From the NCBI GenBank assembly GCA_947258755.1, contig CAMYJO010000009.1:1-64000 (forward strand): a stretch of DNA of 64,000 nt, written 5' to 3'. A program made the translations under genes and the position numbers. The notes under the pieces are model-generated. The model had not been told where the DNA came from. It saw nothing but the letters and a program-made list of their open reading frames with translations, and did no database searches. Every line of letters begins with the position of its first letter. The first letter of the stretch is position 1. Positions 1 to 9,224 of this stretch are shown one piece after another. The DNA is from an uncultured Gammaproteobacteria bacterium. GTDB taxonomy: Bacteria; Pseudomonadota; Gammaproteobacteria; JAADHQ01.

Positions 1-129
1 AAAGTACTGCCTTACTACAAGATGCCGATGGATATGATCGTCAGTGTACACCAACTTGTCGGGGATGCGCTTATCCTGACAGGACAGAATTCGGATGAAG
101 AGGAAGCTGCAGAAGCTTCTGCAGAATAG
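1..129 (+). CDS. dsrK: DsrK C-terminal fragment (HdrD-like Fe-S subunit of the DsrMKJOP complex)
   Basis: An open frame enters from the left edge and stops at TAG 127-129, giving the last 42 residues of a protein ending in an acidic, alanine-rich tail (EEEAAEASAE). The next genes are dsrL, J, O and P, and in purple sulfur bacteria dsrK sits directly before dsrL, so the fragment is most likely the end of DsrK. DsrK is the cytoplasmic HdrD-like iron-sulfur subunit that couples the DsrC trisulfide to the membrane complex. No cysteine motif lies in the visible part, so the identity rests mainly on position. The 99 bases after it hold only the leader and Shine-Dalgarno sequence of dsrL. Confidence 0.7.
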   Translation, partial: KVLPYYKMPMDMIVSVHQLVGDALILTGQNSDEEEAAEASAE

Positions 130-228
130 AATTTTTTCAGGACATCACAACGATGGCCTGTGGGAAGCAATATTAACTATTGGATCAGCCCTGGCTGTGA
201 AACATATTGGTGATTAGGAGATTGAACG

Positions 229-2181
229 ATGGCAACGTCCAGTGACGATATGAATAAAGATCTTACCTTTAGAAAATATGAAGAGGGTGATACCCAGTAT
301 GATGACTGGACCGATCAGATCTTCAAAGAGGACACTTCATACAAGTGCCCTACCTATGTACATCGTACTCCACCCTGCCAGGGCAGCTGCCCATCCGGTG
401 AGGATATTCGTGGCTGGCTCGATATCGTTCGTGGTATAGAAAAACCTGTTGGTGACATGACCTGGCAGGAATATGCATTCCGTCGCTCAACCGATGCAAA
501 CCCGTTCCCATCAATCATGGGTCGTGTCTGCCCTGCTCCTTGCCAGGACGGTTGTAACCGCAATCAGGTAGAAGACTTTGTCGGCATCAATTCGGTAGAA
601 CAATTTATTGGTGATACCGCGCTGGAAAATAAATATACCTTTGCTGAAGTACCTGCATTCACTGGTAAGAAAGTCGCTATCATCGGTGGTGGCCCTGCTG
701 GTCTGGCTGGCGCTTACCAATTACGTCGCCTAGGACATGGCAGCACTATCTTTGATAACCATGATGAATTGGGCGGCTTCATGCGCTACGGCATCCCTGG
801 CTATCGTACTCCACGTGACGTCCTCGATGGTGAAATCCAACGTATTCTTGATCTGGGTGATATTGAAGTCAAAACCAACACCAAGGTTGGCGTCGATGTA
901 ACTGTTGAAGAACTTGAAAAAGAATATGATGCAGTACTGTGGGCCCTGGGCACGCACTCTGGAAAAATTGCTCCTGTTCCTGGCGGTGACGCTCCTAACA
1001 GCATCAGCGGTATCGACTTCCTGGCTGCCTTTAACGAAGGTCGCCTGCAAGCAGTAACAGGTAACATTGTAGTCATCGGTGGTGGTGATACCTCTATCGA
1101 CGTTGCCTCCGTTGCCCGTCGACTGGGTGCGATCACAAACATCAATGAAAAAGATCGTCCTGAGAATATCGTTCTCGGCCATACCGCACATGATGTTGCC
1201 TCGACTGCTGCACGTGAAGGCGCCAATGTAACACTGACTTCCCTGTTCCCGGTCGAAAACATGACCGCAGCAGAGCATGAAGTTCATGACGCCCAGCACG
1301 AAGGTGTAAACATCCTGGGTAGCGTAATGCCTGTTGAAGCCATCAAAGATGCCGATGGTCGCGTTAGTGTAGTCAAATATGCGAAATGTGAAATGGATGG
1401 CAACCGTCCTACTCCTGTCGAAGGTACAGAGTTTGAAGTGGAGTGTGACCTGCTAGTTTCAGCGATTGGTCAGAGCGGCGCTCTGGAAGACCTCGGCGTT
1501 GACAATGGTCATGGCTTTATCGATGCCGACAAGAACTATGGCGTGCCTGGAAAGCCCGGTCACTTCGTAGCCGGCGATATTGTTCGCCCTCACCTGTTGA
1601 CGACTGCTATCGGCCAGGCCTCTATCGCGGCTGACAGCATCAATACTTACCTGAACCAGGGTGAGATGGGCAAGCGTCCTAAAGTTGATGTACATCACTA
1701 TAACCTGCTGCAGAAATTGCAGGATACAGGTCTTGAGCCAACGCAATATGAAGCTGATGAAACTGATCAGCGTGGTACCGATGCTGAGAGCTATGCTGTA
1801 CATAACTATGAAGACCGCTCAGGCAACGAGATCATCAAATCAACGCAGCTATTCCTTGGTCATTTTGAATTTGAAGATCGTAACCTGCGTAAAGATATTC
1901 CTGTTGACCCTGAAAACATCATCGGTAGCTTCCGTGAGCGTATGGAAGGCCTGAGTGAAGAAATGGCACAGGCTGAAGCCGGACGCTGCATGAGTTGTGG
2001 CATGTGTTTCGAATGTGATAACTGCGTTATCTTCTGCCCTCAGGAAGCGGTTAAACGTACGCCGAAAGATCAATCTACAACCGGCCGTTATGTTTACACT
2101 GATTATGATCGTTGTATTGGTTGTCATATCTGTGCTGATGTATGCCCAACTGGCTATATCGACATGGGTATGGGCGAATAA
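229..2181 (+). CDS. dsrL: DsrL, NAD(P)H:acceptor oxidoreductase of the Dsr pathway
   Basis: A 650-residue iron-sulfur flavoprotein of the glutamate synthase small-subunit family. The N-terminal Fe-S region has cysteines near 40, 50, 54, 101, 105 and 109 (PPCQGSC, CPAPCQDGC). An FAD-binding GGGPAG motif follows at about 153 and a NAD(P)-binding GGGDTS motif at about 284. Two ferredoxin-type clusters close the protein (CMSCGMC from 587, CIGCHIC further on). DsrL is known to interact with DsrAB and to pass electrons from sulfite formation to NAD(P)+, and it is typical of sulfur oxidisers. The start is set by TTAGGAGA upstream of ATG 229. It lies between dsrK and dsrJ as in Allochromatium. Confidence 0.93.
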   Translation: MATSSDDMNKDLTFRKYEEGDTQYDDWTDQIFKEDTSYKCPTYVHRTPPCQGSCPSGEDIRGWLDIVRGIEKPVGDMTWQEYAFRRSTDANPFPSIMGRVCPAPCQDGCNRNQVEDFVGINSVEQFIGDTALENKYTFAEVPAFTGKKVAIIGGGPAGLAGAYQLRRLGHGSTIFDNHDELGGFMRYGIPGYRTPRDVLDGEIQRILDLGDIEVKTNTKVGVDVTVEELEKEYDAVLWALGTHSGKIAPVPGGDAPNSISGIDFLAAFNEGRLQAVTGNIVVIGGGDTSIDVASVARRLGAITNINEKDRPENIVLGHTAHDVASTAAREGANVTLTSLFPVENMTAAEHEVHDAQHEGVNILGSVMPVEAIKDADGRVSVVKYAKCEMDGNRPTPVEGTEFEVECDLLVSAIGQSGALEDLGVDNGHGFIDADKNYGVPGKPGHFVAGDIVRPHLLTTAIGQASIAADSINTYLNQGEMGKRPKVDVHHYNLLQKLQDTGLEPTQYEADETDQRGTDAESYAVHNYEDRSGNEIIKSTQLFLGHFEFEDRNLRKDIPVDPENIIGSFRERMEGLSEEMAQAEAGRCMSCGMCFECDNCVIFCPQEAVKRTPKDQSTTGRYVYTDYDRCIGCHICADVCPTGYIDMGMGE

Positions 2182-2199
2182 TAGATACGGGAAACCATT

Positions 2200-2640
2200 A
2201 TGAAGTATCTGCAAAAGATGCTGGTCCTGCTATCAGTGGTACTACTTGCTAGTACCACTGCTTTCGCAGAAGTCCCCAGCCCTAAAATACCTAAAGGCAA
2301 TGCAGAGCAATGCGTTGAGCCTACACAGGAAATGCGTGTCAATCACATGGAGTATATTCTCCATCAACGTGATGAAACCGTGTATAAGGGCGTACGTACC
2401 AAGCAACATAGCTTTAAAGAATGTATTAATTGCCATACTGTTAAAGATGATGCAGGCAAGGCGGTTAACTTTAAAGATGAACGTCATTTCTGCAATAGCT
2501 GCCATACCTATGCAGCTGTTAAAATCGATTGTTTTGAATGCCATGCTTCCACGCCTACCGCAAAAAAAGATGGTAAGGCACATGCTGGCATCAACAGCCT
2601 CATCAAGATGACTGCCGCAGAGAGTAATAATAATGAGTAA
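2200..2640 (+). CDS. dsrJ: DsrJ, periplasmic triheme cytochrome c
   Basis: A 146-residue protein with a clear N-terminal signal peptide ending near AFA-E24 and exactly three haem-binding CXXCH motifs (CINCH, CNSCH, CFECH). A cysteine at residue 38 in the CVEPT stretch matches the position of the unusual cysteine axial haem ligand described for Allochromatium DsrJ. As part of DsrMKJOP it is thought to handle electrons on the periplasmic side of the membrane complex. It follows dsrL after 18 bases and overlaps dsrO by 8 bases, which points to translational coupling. Confidence 0.93.
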   Translation: MKYLQKMLVLLSVVLLASTTAFAEVPSPKIPKGNAEQCVEPTQEMRVNHMEYILHQRDETVYKGVRTKQHSFKECINCHTVKDDAGKAVNFKDERHFCNSCHTYAAVKIDCFECHASTPTAKKDGKAHAGINSLIKMTAAESNNNE

Positions 2641-3403
2641 ATCAGAAGCAGCTTCCAACGGTCTTAGTCGACGAAAATTTCTGGGTGCCAGTGTTGCCGC
2701 TGGCGCTTCCGTAGCACCAGGTATTTCGCTCATTAGCGTTGCTAATGCGAAACCCGTTGATCAAGCTATTAGCGATGAAAAACGCTGGGGCATGTTGATT
2801 GACACCAATAAATGCGCCAAGGGTTGCAGTGCGTGTGTTGACGCCTGCAACACTGAAAACGGCCTGAATACCGGTGACGAGCAGAATTCCAGGCAAGAAC
2901 AAAAAGCACAATGGATTCGCAAAGTCGACTTACGTGACAAATTAACCGGTCATGAAGTTTCTTTGCCGCTAATGTGCCAGCATTGTGAAAACCCGCCTTG
3001 TGTTGATGTATGCCCTACCGGCGCCTCCTTCAAACGTGAAGATGGTGTCGTTCTGGTAGACAAGCACATTTGTATTGGTTGTCGCTACTGCATGATGGCC
3101 TGCCCTTATAAGGCCCGTTCTTTTATTCATGAAGAACTGACCAACCAGGTCGAAAATACACCGCGTGGTAAAGGCACGGTAGAAAGCTGTACTTTATGCG
3201 TTCATCGCATCGATGAAGACACAAACAATCAACGTGATCCCGCCTGTGCTGAAGCCTGCAACACTGAAGGCCACAAAGCGATGATTTTTGGTGATCTCAA
3301 GGATGCCAGCAGCGATGTCAGCAAAGCATTGAAGCAGCATTCAAGCAAAGCCATTCGTGAAGATCTTGGACTTAACCCAGGCATTCGTTACCGCGGCATT
3401 TAA
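2633..3403 (+). CDS. dsrO: DsrO, periplasmic ferredoxin-like subunit with Tat signal
   Basis: A 256-residue protein starting with a twin-arginine signal (LSRRKFLGAS, then a hydrophobic stretch), so it should be exported folded by Tat. Several cysteine clusters of the 4x[4Fe-4S] DmsB/HybA type follow: CAKGCSACVDAC, CQHCENPPC, CIGCRYCMMAC and CTLC...CAEAC. It is the electron-transfer partner of the membrane subunit DsrP and the cytochrome DsrJ. The start codon lies inside the end of dsrJ, and dsrP follows after a 39-base gap. Confidence 0.93.
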   Translation: MSKSEAASNGLSRRKFLGASVAAGASVAPGISLISVANAKPVDQAISDEKRWGMLIDTNKCAKGCSACVDACNTENGLNTGDEQNSRQEQKAQWIRKVDLRDKLTGHEVSLPLMCQHCENPPCVDVCPTGASFKREDGVVLVDKHICIGCRYCMMACPYKARSFIHEELTNQVENTPRGKGTVESCTLCVHRIDEDTNNQRDPACAEACNTEGHKAMIFGDLKDASSDVSKALKQHSSKAIREDLGLNPGIRYRGI

Positions 3404-3442
3404 GTCTGAGTGACCTTTAACAAGCATTGAGAACTATAACAG

Positions 3443-4654
3443 ATGAAAAAAGTTAATTATCTTGAAATCGAAGGTCGTAGCAGAGGATTCCTTGCCCTGC
3501 TAGGCGTGCTTGGCGTTATTGTACTTGCCGGTTTATCTGGCATGTACTACATGGAACATAATGGCCATTATGTCACTGGCATGGATAACCAGATTGTCTG
3601 GGGTATGCCACACGTATTTGCGGTTTTCCTGATTGTAGCTGCTTCCGGGGCCCTCAATGTCGCCTCAATCGGCACCGTTTTCGGCAAGGCCATGTATAAG
3701 CCTCTCGGCAGGCTATCTTCCTTACTCGCCATCGCCCTGCTGGCTGGCGGCCTGATGGTTCTTGTTCTGGATCTGGGCAGACCCGACCGTCTGGTCATTG
3801 CCATGACCTATTATAATTTCAAGTCGATATTTGCCTGGAACATCATCCTCTATAACGGCTTCTTTGCCATCGTTATTGTATACCTATGGATGATGATGCA
3901 GGCCAGTATGAACAAGTATTACAGGGCCGCCGGTTTTGTTGCCTTCTTCTGGCGCCTGATACTGACAACTGGTACCGGCTCTATCTTTGGATTCCTGGTT
4001 GCCCGTCAAGGTTATGATGCCGCTATCATGGCACCGATGTTCATTATCATGTCGTTCGCATTTGGCCTGGCTATTTTCCTGCTAGTTCTGATGATGGGTT
4101 ATCGCTGGACAGAAAGACCACTGGGCGATGAAATGATCCGCAAGCTGAAGAACCTGCTGGGTGTCTTTGTTGGTGCAGTCATGTACTTTGTACTGGTTTA
4201 TCACCTGACCAACCTGTATGCCACCGAGCATCACGGTGTTGAGAAATTTATCCTTGCCGGTGACTCAGAGCACACCCCTATTTTCTGGTTCCTACAGATT
4301 TTGGTTGGCGGTGTCGTGCCATTGGTTATTTTATATAGTAAGCTGGGTGCATCCCGCTTATGGATTGGTCTGGCTTCCGTGCTGGTAATCCTCGGCGGCC
4401 TCGCCCAGATGTATGTCATCATTATTGGTGGACAGGCCTACCCGCTGGACATTTTTCCAGGCATGGAAATCGTCAACAGTTCATTTGCTGATGGCAATAG
4501 CTACCATGCCTATACGCCCAGCATGGCTGAAACATTACTGGGAATCAGTGGTTTTGCTGTAGCCCTTTTGATTGTTACGCTTGGCGTTAGAGTGCTGCGC
4601 TTCATGCCAGACAGCCTTGCTGACAAAGATGTAGATCCGCATCACAAGGGATAA
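3443..4654 (+). CDS. dsrP: DsrP, NrfD/HybB-type integral membrane quinone-interacting subunit
   Basis: A 403-residue, strongly hydrophobic protein with about ten predicted membrane helices and an overall NrfD/PsrC-like organisation, directly behind dsrO. In DsrMKJOP it is the likely site of quinone/quinol exchange with DsrO and DsrJ. ATG 3443 is the first methionine and precedes a short hydrophilic head (KKVNYLEIEGRS) before the first helix. A terminator-like hairpin lies about 80 bases downstream, so dsrP may be the last gene of the main dsr transcript or the last before an attenuated continuation. Confidence 0.92.
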   Translation: MKKVNYLEIEGRSRGFLALLGVLGVIVLAGLSGMYYMEHNGHYVTGMDNQIVWGMPHVFAVFLIVAASGALNVASIGTVFGKAMYKPLGRLSSLLAIALLAGGLMVLVLDLGRPDRLVIAMTYYNFKSIFAWNIILYNGFFAIVIVYLWMMMQASMNKYYRAAGFVAFFWRLILTTGTGSIFGFLVARQGYDAAIMAPMFIIMSFAFGLAIFLLVLMMGYRWTERPLGDEMIRKLKNLLGVFVGAVMYFVLVYHLTNLYATEHHGVEKFILAGDSEHTPIFWFLQILVGGVVPLVILYSKLGASRLWIGLASVLVILGGLAQMYVIIIGGQAYPLDIFPGMEIVNSSFADGNSYHAYTPSMAETLLGISGFAVALLIVTLGVRVLRFMPDSLADKDVDPHHKG

Positions 4655-4736
4655 TCGAGCTTATTTGTTATTCATTACAGACGATATCCATAATGGCGTG
4701 AGAACGACTGGATATTAGGCTTTTATCACCTTCAGA

Positions 4737-4770
4737 CCCGGATATACTTGTATATCCGGGTTTATTTTTC
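4737..4770 (+). terminator. Intrinsic terminator-like hairpin between dsrP and the TrpD2-like gene
   Basis: A perfect 10-bp stem (CCCGGATATA / TATATCCGGG) with a CTTG tetraloop is followed directly by TTTATTTTTC. The T-rich tail runs straight into the AGGAGG Shine-Dalgarno sequence of the next gene at 4771. The hairpin therefore sits where it can end dsr transcription or act as a partial terminator controlling trpD2-dsrN-dsrR. Confidence 0.75.
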
Positions 4771-4783
4771 AGGAGGCATATTA

Positions 4784-5785
4784 ATGTACACAGAACATCC
4801 ATTTGCAGAATTCGTCCGCATCCTGGGCAAGGGTAAAAACGGCTCGCGCTCCCTGACCATGGACGAAGCCTATAACTCTATGAAAATGATTCTGGCCGAT
4901 GAAGTCACGCCCGAGCAATTAGGCGCCTTCCTGATGCTATTACGTGTCAAGGAAGAGACGCCGGAAGAAGTAGCAGGCTTTGTTAAGGCGGTAAAGGAGT
5001 CCATTTCGGTCCCTGCCAATATGCCTGAAGTCGATCTCGACTGGTCTTCCTACGCCGGTAAAAAAAGACAACTTCCCTGGTTTATCCTGAGCGCACTGGT
5101 TCTGGCCGAAAACGGGGTTAAAATATTCATGCATGGAGCCGCTGGACATACAGCCGGCAGAGTCTACACCAAAGATATCATCGGTAAATTCGGTTTTAAT
5201 AACTGCACTAATATGGACGAGGTTGCACAATCGATTAGCTCGCAGAATTTTGCCTATATGGATATCGAAGCGCTGTGTCCGGCCATGCATAAAATAATTG
5301 AGCTCCGGCCGTTCCTGGGCCTGCGCTCACCGGTACATACCGTTTCCAGGATGCTGGATCCTTTTTCGGCGACGTATAATTTTGAGGGGATATTTCACCC
5401 TGGCTATCGACCGATGCATCAGGAAGCGGCATTACTACTTGATATGAAGCATGTTGCCGTTGTTAAAGGCGATGGCGGTGAGATTGAACGTAACCCTGAC
5501 ATGGCTTGCCTGGTGCAAAGCGTTCATGATGGTGAGCTGAGCGATGAGGAATGGCCCGCCATGTTTGCACGGCGTCACATGCGCGATGATGAAATGAACA
5601 TAGACCGTCTACTAGGCCTATGGAATGGAAGCATTGACGATGAATACGGCGAAGCCGCTGTCTATGGCACGCTTGCCATAGCGCTGAAGCTAATGGGGCG
5701 TGCCTCATCAATGAATGACGCGGAAGCGCAAGCAAAAGCTATGTGGGACGCGCGCACTAAAAACAAATACGGCGCAGCCGCATAA
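4784..5785 (+). CDS. TrpD2/YbiB-like glycosyltransferase-family protein
   Basis: A 333-residue homologue of anthranilate phosphoribosyltransferase. The N-terminal helical bundle (DEAYNSMKMIL, EQLGAFLMLLRVKEET) and the family-3 glycosyltransferase core are recognisable. The GTGGD loop of true TrpD is replaced by FMHGAAGHTAGR, and a KGDGGEIER segment is present. This fits the TrpD2 (YbiB) branch, whose members bind nucleic acid and are not tryptophan enzymes; its substrate is unknown. The ORF track starts earlier, but AGGAGG at 4771-4776 with 7-base spacing fixes ATG 4784. Its place between dsrP and dsrN is unlike Allochromatium, where dsrN follows dsrP directly. Confidence 0.8.
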   Translation: MYTEHPFAEFVRILGKGKNGSRSLTMDEAYNSMKMILADEVTPEQLGAFLMLLRVKEETPEEVAGFVKAVKESISVPANMPEVDLDWSSYAGKKRQLPWFILSALVLAENGVKIFMHGAAGHTAGRVYTKDIIGKFGFNNCTNMDEVAQSISSQNFAYMDIEALCPAMHKIIELRPFLGLRSPVHTVSRMLDPFSATYNFEGIFHPGYRPMHQEAALLLDMKHVAVVKGDGGEIERNPDMACLVQSVHDGELSDEEWPAMFARRHMRDDEMNIDRLLGLWNGSIDDEYGEAAVYGTLAIALKLMGRASSMNDAEAQAKAMWDARTKNKYGAAA

Positions 5786-5801
5786 GTTAGCGCCTTAAGC
5801 C

Positions 5802-7205
5802 ATGTCACACCTGCTCATATCTGCTGCGCACAAATCATCCGGCAAGACCACTGTTTCTATTGGCCTGACTGCCGCGCTACGCTCGATGGGTAAGCAGGTG
5901 CAGACATTCAAGAAAGGGCCTGACTATATCGACCCCATGTGGTTGGGTCGCGCCGCTAATCGACATTGCTACAACCTCGATTTCTATACCATGCAGGAAT
6001 CCGAAATTGTCAGTAAATTCGAACAACATATGGTCGATGCAGAGATTGGTCTCATTGAAGGCAACAAAGGTCTTTATGATGGTCTCGACCTGGACGGCAG
6101 TAATAGTAATGCCGCACTGGCTAATCTACTTGGTGCACCAGTCGTACTGGTCATTGACTCACGTGGCATGACCAGAGGAATCGCCCCACTGGTTCTCGGC
6201 TATCAACAGTTCGATAAAGATATCAATATTCAAGGTGTCATCTTTAATCAGGTCGGTGGTAGCCGGCATGAGAGTAAATTACGCGCCATCCTTGAGCATT
6301 ACACCGATGTACGCGTACTCGGTGCTATCCATAAGGATGAAAAACTCAACATCGATGAAAGACACCTGGGCCTGATTCCCAGCAATGAAGAAAACCACGC
6401 CGACCAAAAAATAAGGTATATCGAGCAACGCATACAGGAACAGGTCGACCTAGATCAGCTCATATCAATATCCAACTCAGCCAAAGCCCCTACAAGAACT
6501 GCTAATATCACCCTGGAGAACAAGCAGGCAACCAGTAAATCAATAAAAATCGGTATTTTCAGGGACGAAGCATTTGGCTTTTACTATCCCGATGACCTCG
6601 AAAGCATGCAACAATATGGCGCACAGATTATCGAAATCAATAGTCTGCACGACACTCATCTACCAGAGATTGATGGATTGTTTATTGGTGGGGGTTTCCC
6701 CGAGACACAGATGCAGGCCATGCATGCCAATGCTGCCTTGCGAGCAGCTGTAAAGGAAGCTATCGAAAATGGACTGCCCACCTACGCGGAATGCGGAGGC
6801 CTGATGTACTTGAGTCGCAGCATCAGCTGGAAGGATGAAAAATATGACATGGCCGATGTCATTCAGGGTGACATCATCATGGAAAACACACCGCAAGGCC
6901 GTGGTTATATTCAATTACAGGAAACAACACAGCACCCGTGGGACAGCAATCGTAAGCTTGAGACTGTATTTGCGCATGAATTCCATTATTCCAGGCTGTC
7001 TAATTTAGACGCGCACTATGATTATGCCTATAAGGTCCTAAGGGGAACGGGTATTGATGGCGCGCATGATGGTTTGATCTATAAAAATCTATTAGCCAAT
7101 TATGGTCATCTCCGCAACACCAGCAGCCATGAATGGGTCAAACGATTCATTGACTTTATTAATAGTAAAAAATCAACGCGCCAGCCTATGGCACTTTCAT
7201 CATAA
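5802..7205 (+). CDS. dsrN: DsrN, siroheme amidase (cobyrinate a,c-diamide synthase-like)
   Basis: A 467-residue CbiA/CobB homologue. The N-terminal P-loop domain has a Walker-type SSGKTT near residue 14. The C-terminal class I glutamine amidotransferase domain has GGGFPET, a nucleophilic cysteine in YAECGG (about residue 331) and the HEFHYS histidines near 392. DsrN amidates siroheme to the siroheme amide used by DsrAB in sulfur oxidisers. The order trpD2-dsrN-dsrR supports DsrN over a cobalamin role, and no other cobalamin gene is visible here. The start lies 16 bases after the previous stop, with only a poor ribosome-binding site. Confidence 0.88.
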   Translation: MSHLLISAAHKSSGKTTVSIGLTAALRSMGKQVQTFKKGPDYIDPMWLGRAANRHCYNLDFYTMQESEIVSKFEQHMVDAEIGLIEGNKGLYDGLDLDGSNSNAALANLLGAPVVLVIDSRGMTRGIAPLVLGYQQFDKDINIQGVIFNQVGGSRHESKLRAILEHYTDVRVLGAIHKDEKLNIDERHLGLIPSNEENHADQKIRYIEQRIQEQVDLDQLISISNSAKAPTRTANITLENKQATSKSIKIGIFRDEAFGFYYPDDLESMQQYGAQIIEINSLHDTHLPEIDGLFIGGGFPETQMQAMHANAALRAAVKEAIENGLPTYAECGGLMYLSRSISWKDEKYDMADVIQGDIIMENTPQGRGYIQLQETTQHPWDSNRKLETVFAHEFHYSRLSNLDAHYDYAYKVLRGTGIDGAHDGLIYKNLLANYGHLRNTSSHEWVKRFIDFINSKKSTRQPMALSS

Positions 7206-7244
7206 TCACAGTAAACATGACTTCATGATTTAAAGGGTAATACT

Positions 7245-7562
7245 ATGTTAACGATCACAGAGGCGGCAGCCAGTAAAATCATCGAACAATCAAAGCAGAC
7301 TGATGCACTCGATCTGGCACTTAGAGTGGCAGCCAAGACCAATCAGGATGGCAGCTTCGACTATGGCATGGGCTTTGATGAAAACAAGGAAAATGACGTT
7401 AAAACCAGTCAATATAATGTTGAAATCGTCATGGATCCACAAAGTGCTGAGTTACTCGACGAAGCCACCATGGATTATGTTGAGATCGAACAGGGTCAGT
7501 TTCATTTCATCTTCTCTAATCCAATAGATCCGAATTATATTCCGGCCAAAAAGAGCAAATAA
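7245..7562 (+). CDS. dsrR: DsrR, cysteine-free IscA-like protein
   Basis: A 105-residue protein with the A-type carrier fold pattern (start LTITEAAASKI, then a conserved GFDE segment and a FxFxNP end). It contains no cysteine at all, so it cannot carry an Fe-S cluster as IscA does. This absence is the known hallmark of DsrR, which in Allochromatium affects dsr expression after transcription. It has an AAGGGT Shine-Dalgarno region and follows dsrN, as in Allochromatium. dsrS, expected next, is missing; a histidine kinase gene follows instead after 18 bases. Confidence 0.9.
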   Translation: MLTITEAAASKIIEQSKQTDALDLALRVAAKTNQDGSFDYGMGFDENKENDVKTSQYNVEIVMDPQSAELLDEATMDYVEIEQGQFHFIFSNPIDPNYIPAKKSK

Positions 7563-7580
7563 TTTCAACCTGTTGCCTAT

Positions 7581-9224
7581 ATGACTACTCTCCTGAAAAA
7601 ACCTGCACAATCCATTGACCCGGAAAAGAGCGGATCAATAACGCAGGATTGGCGTATCAAAGCCAGGGCAATGATACATAGTGGTTTATTTTGCCCAATC
7701 ATTGGACTTACTATTGTCGTCTTTCTTCTCGGAATTAGTAGCCTGCTGTACGATTTGTTCCCGGACAACATCCACTATCTTTATATAAGTCAGATCGTGC
7801 TCATTATCCTGGCCATCGTTCATATCGGCATCCTGTTACACCGAATTCATCATCAACTGATGATGCCACTTTCACATCTCAAGGAATGGGCACTACAAAT
7901 GCGTAAGGGCAATCTGTCAGCAAGGATACCCGTACCCCCTTCTGGTGACTTTTCGTCATTGGCAAATGATATCAATACGCTCAGTGTCACCCTTAAAAAA
8001 CTGTCCAGCGAGATGGACGACCAGGTTTCAAAACAAACCGAAAGAATTGGACAGAAAAACAGATCGCTTGAAATCCTTTATGATGTAGCGGCCAGCATTA
8101 ATATTTCCCGAGACCTTGATGACCTGCTGGTTCGTTTTCTCCGAATCATGAATGATGTTGTCCATGCCAAGGCAGCAACCCTACGACTCCTCACTGATGA
8201 CGATCAAATGCTATTGATTTCCAGTGTCGGCCTCAGTGCGGAGGTCGTCGAAAAAGAGAAACTGGTACCGGTCCAACGCTGCCTATGTGGACAGGCCGCC
8301 ACTGATGGCGACATATTGTCCCAACAAAGTGTCAAGGAATGCAGCTTGCTGGCGGGACACTCTTTCTTCGAAAATGACGACATAGAAATGATTGCAGTCC
8401 CCCTGCAATATCGTGGTGAAACGCTGGGTGTTTACAACCTGTTCATCGAAAAACCTGGGCTTGTCGACCGAGAAGATATCAAGGACCTGCTCATCAGTAT
8501 CGGACGCCACATGGGTATGGCGATTGAGAAAAGTCGACTGGATGCCGAAGCCAATAAAATATCGATCGTCCAGGAACGTAATATGCTATCCAGCGAGTTG
8601 CATGACTCGCTGGCTCAGACATTGGCCAGCCTCAAATATCAGGTGGCAAACCTCGATGATTCCATTAACGGTGGCGATGAACTGACGGCTGAACGTGAAA
8701 TTGCCCAGATCGAAAGCACACTGGATGAGGCCTATACAGAGTTGCGCGAACTAATCGCACATTTCCGCGCGCCCTTTGATCAACGTGGACTGGTAGAATC
8801 GATTGAAAAAGCAGTAGACCGCTTCCGCAAGGAGACCGGTATACTGATATTCTTCCAAAACGAATGGGGACAAGAAGAACTCCCCTCTACCCTGGAAATG
8901 CAAATACTGCGTATTGTGCAGGAGTCGCTCAATAATATCCGTAAACACAGCAAGGCACATGCGGTTCGTATCCTGTTGCGCGGCAATAAATCAGATAAGC
9001 ATCTACTCATGATAGAAGATGATGGCACAGGCATCGGAGAGCCTTTATTGGATGGAAAACCAGGAGAGCATGTCGGTCTATCCATCATGCAAGAGCGCGC
9101 GCAACGACTGGGTGGAGAATTACAAATTGAAAGTGAAGTTGGTGAAGGTACCAGGATAATATTACATTTCAGTTCACCCCAAAGTAGCCAACAGAACCTA
9201 CTGGATCTGATATATAAATCATGA
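7581..9224 (+). CDS. NarX/NarQ-family sensor histidine kinase with GAF domain
   Basis: A 547-residue kinase. Two membrane helices (about 36-56 and 68-88) are separated by only about a dozen residues, so there is no real periplasmic sensor. A HAMP segment follows, then a GAF domain (about 165-325), a HisKA_3 helix with His341 in SSELHDSLAQ and a HATPase domain (DDGTGIG, HVGLSIMQERAQRLGG). This matches the NarX/NarQ signalling core but lacks the periplasmic nitrate-binding P-box. Cys234, Cys236 (RCLCG) and Cys254 in the GAF domain could bind a metal or sense redox state. It starts 18 bases after dsrR and overlaps the response regulator by 4 bases. Confidence 0.88.
   Translation: MTTLLKKPAQSIDPEKSGSITQDWRIKARAMIHSGLFCPIIGLTIVVFLLGISSLLYDLFPDNIHYLYISQIVLIILAIVHIGILLHRIHHQLMMPLSHLKEWALQMRKGNLSARIPVPPSGDFSSLANDINTLSVTLKKLSSEMDDQVSKQTERIGQKNRSLEILYDVAASINISRDLDDLLVRFLRIMNDVVHAKAATLRLLTDDDQMLLISSVGLSAEVVEKEKLVPVQRCLCGQAATDGDILSQQSVKECSLLAGHSFFENDDIEMIAVPLQYRGETLGVYNLFIEKPGLVDREDIKDLLISIGRHMGMAIEKSRLDAEANKISIVQERNMLSSELHDSLAQTLASLKYQVANLDDSINGGDELTAEREIAQIESTLDEAYTELRELIAHFRAPFDQRGLVESIEKAVDRFRKETGILIFFQNEWGQEELPSTLEMQILRIVQESLNNIRKHSKAHAVRILLRGNKSDKHLLMIEDDGTGIGEPLLDGKPGEHVGLSIMQERAQRLGGELQIESEVGEGTRIILHFSSPQSSQQNLLDLIYKS

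Noticed and set aside
730-1299. A 189-codon minus-strand ORF inside dsrL.
   Set aside because: It is a shadow of a well-supported flavoprotein gene, with no Shine-Dalgarno sequence and no family pattern.
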